This document shows, piece by piece, positions 6,441 through 6,538 of a stretch of 6,538 nucleotides of DNA. The notes below the pieces were generated by a model, which was given only the letters and a program-made list of their open reading frames with translations, made no database searches and was not told the origin of the DNA. Origin of the DNA: Chryseobacterium sp. (GTDB taxonomy: Bacteria; Bacteroidota; Bacteroidia; Flavobacteriales; Weeksellaceae); assembly GCA_003248755.1 (NCBI GenBank), contig QFQW01000130.1, forward strand, positions 1 through 6,538, read 5' to 3'. Every line of letters begins with the position of its first letter. The stretch's first letter is position 1. The position numbers and the translations under genes are program-made.

Positions 6441-6538
6441 GGGACGCCTTTATCCGTCTTCCGCTCTCAATCTTTTTTGCAGACGATTTCACATTAAAAT
6501 AGAACTTGAAAATAAGTAAAAAAGGATTTCCGCTCAAG
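6441..6538 (-). ncRNA. Structured non-coding element, Flavo-1-like (tentative), cut by window end
   Basis: Read on the minus strand, this stretch holds GAGCGGAAATCCTTTTTT, a spacer, then AAAAAAGATTGAGAGCGGAA and GACGGATAAAGGCGTCCC. AATCCTTTTTT (6528-6518) pairs with AAAAAAGATT (6478-6469), leaving one C bulged. GACG (6458-6455) pairs with CGTC (6446-6443) across eight bases. The GAGCGGAA word sits on the 5' side of the first stem and recurs after its 3' arm. This arrangement is one I recall from flavobacterial intergenic regions and may be the Rfam Flavo-1 motif, of unknown function; that name is from memory and unverified. The 5' part of the element is outside the window. No ORF explains it. 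Confidence 0.4.

Overview
The window looks like chromosomal DNA from a member of the Bacteroidota, most likely a flavobacterium of the Chryseobacterium/Elizabethkingia type. Four things point there: AT-rich DNA, starts without clear Shine-Dalgarno sequences, several -7-like boxes of the form TAnnTTTG, and a secreted enzyme ending in a type IX secretion (T9SS) type A sorting domain. The genus is inferred, not proven.

Layout. (1) 1-1181 (+): 3' part of sppA, a signal peptide peptidase, cut by the left edge at or next to its catalytic lysine codon. (2) 1204-1230: bidirectional hairpin terminator between sppA and the convergent deoC. (3) 1260-2003 (-): deoC, deoxyribose-phosphate aldolase. (4) 2019-2047: hairpin terminator between deoC and the upstream same-strand gene. 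(5) 2064-2534 (-): Lrp/AsnC-family regulator. (6) 2535-2959: very AT-rich divergent intergenic region with direct repeats and an imperfect palindrome. (7) 2960-5773 (+): a 937-residue secreted GH13 alpha-amylase-family enzyme with accessory beta domains and a T9SS tail. (8) 5798-5825: a perfectly palindromic terminator shared with the next convergent gene. (9) 5834-6364 (-): a small membrane-anchored SRPBCC-fold protein. (10) 6441-6538 (-): an apparently structured non-coding element, cut by the right edge, resembling a recurrent flavobacterial intergenic RNA-like motif.

How the genes relate. This reads as mostly single-gene transcription units separated by strong hairpins. SppA (membrane proteolysis), DeoC (deoxynucleoside catabolism), the Lrp-like regulator and the SRPBCC protein have no obvious common pathway. 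The amylase is not accompanied by susC/susD-type genes inside the window. The regulator is divergent from the amylase and upstream of deoC, so it could act on either, but nothing in the sequence proves it. The genes are ordinary family members. The least explained parts are the right-end structured element, the repeats in front of the amylase, and the terminator lying almost on the deoC start codon.
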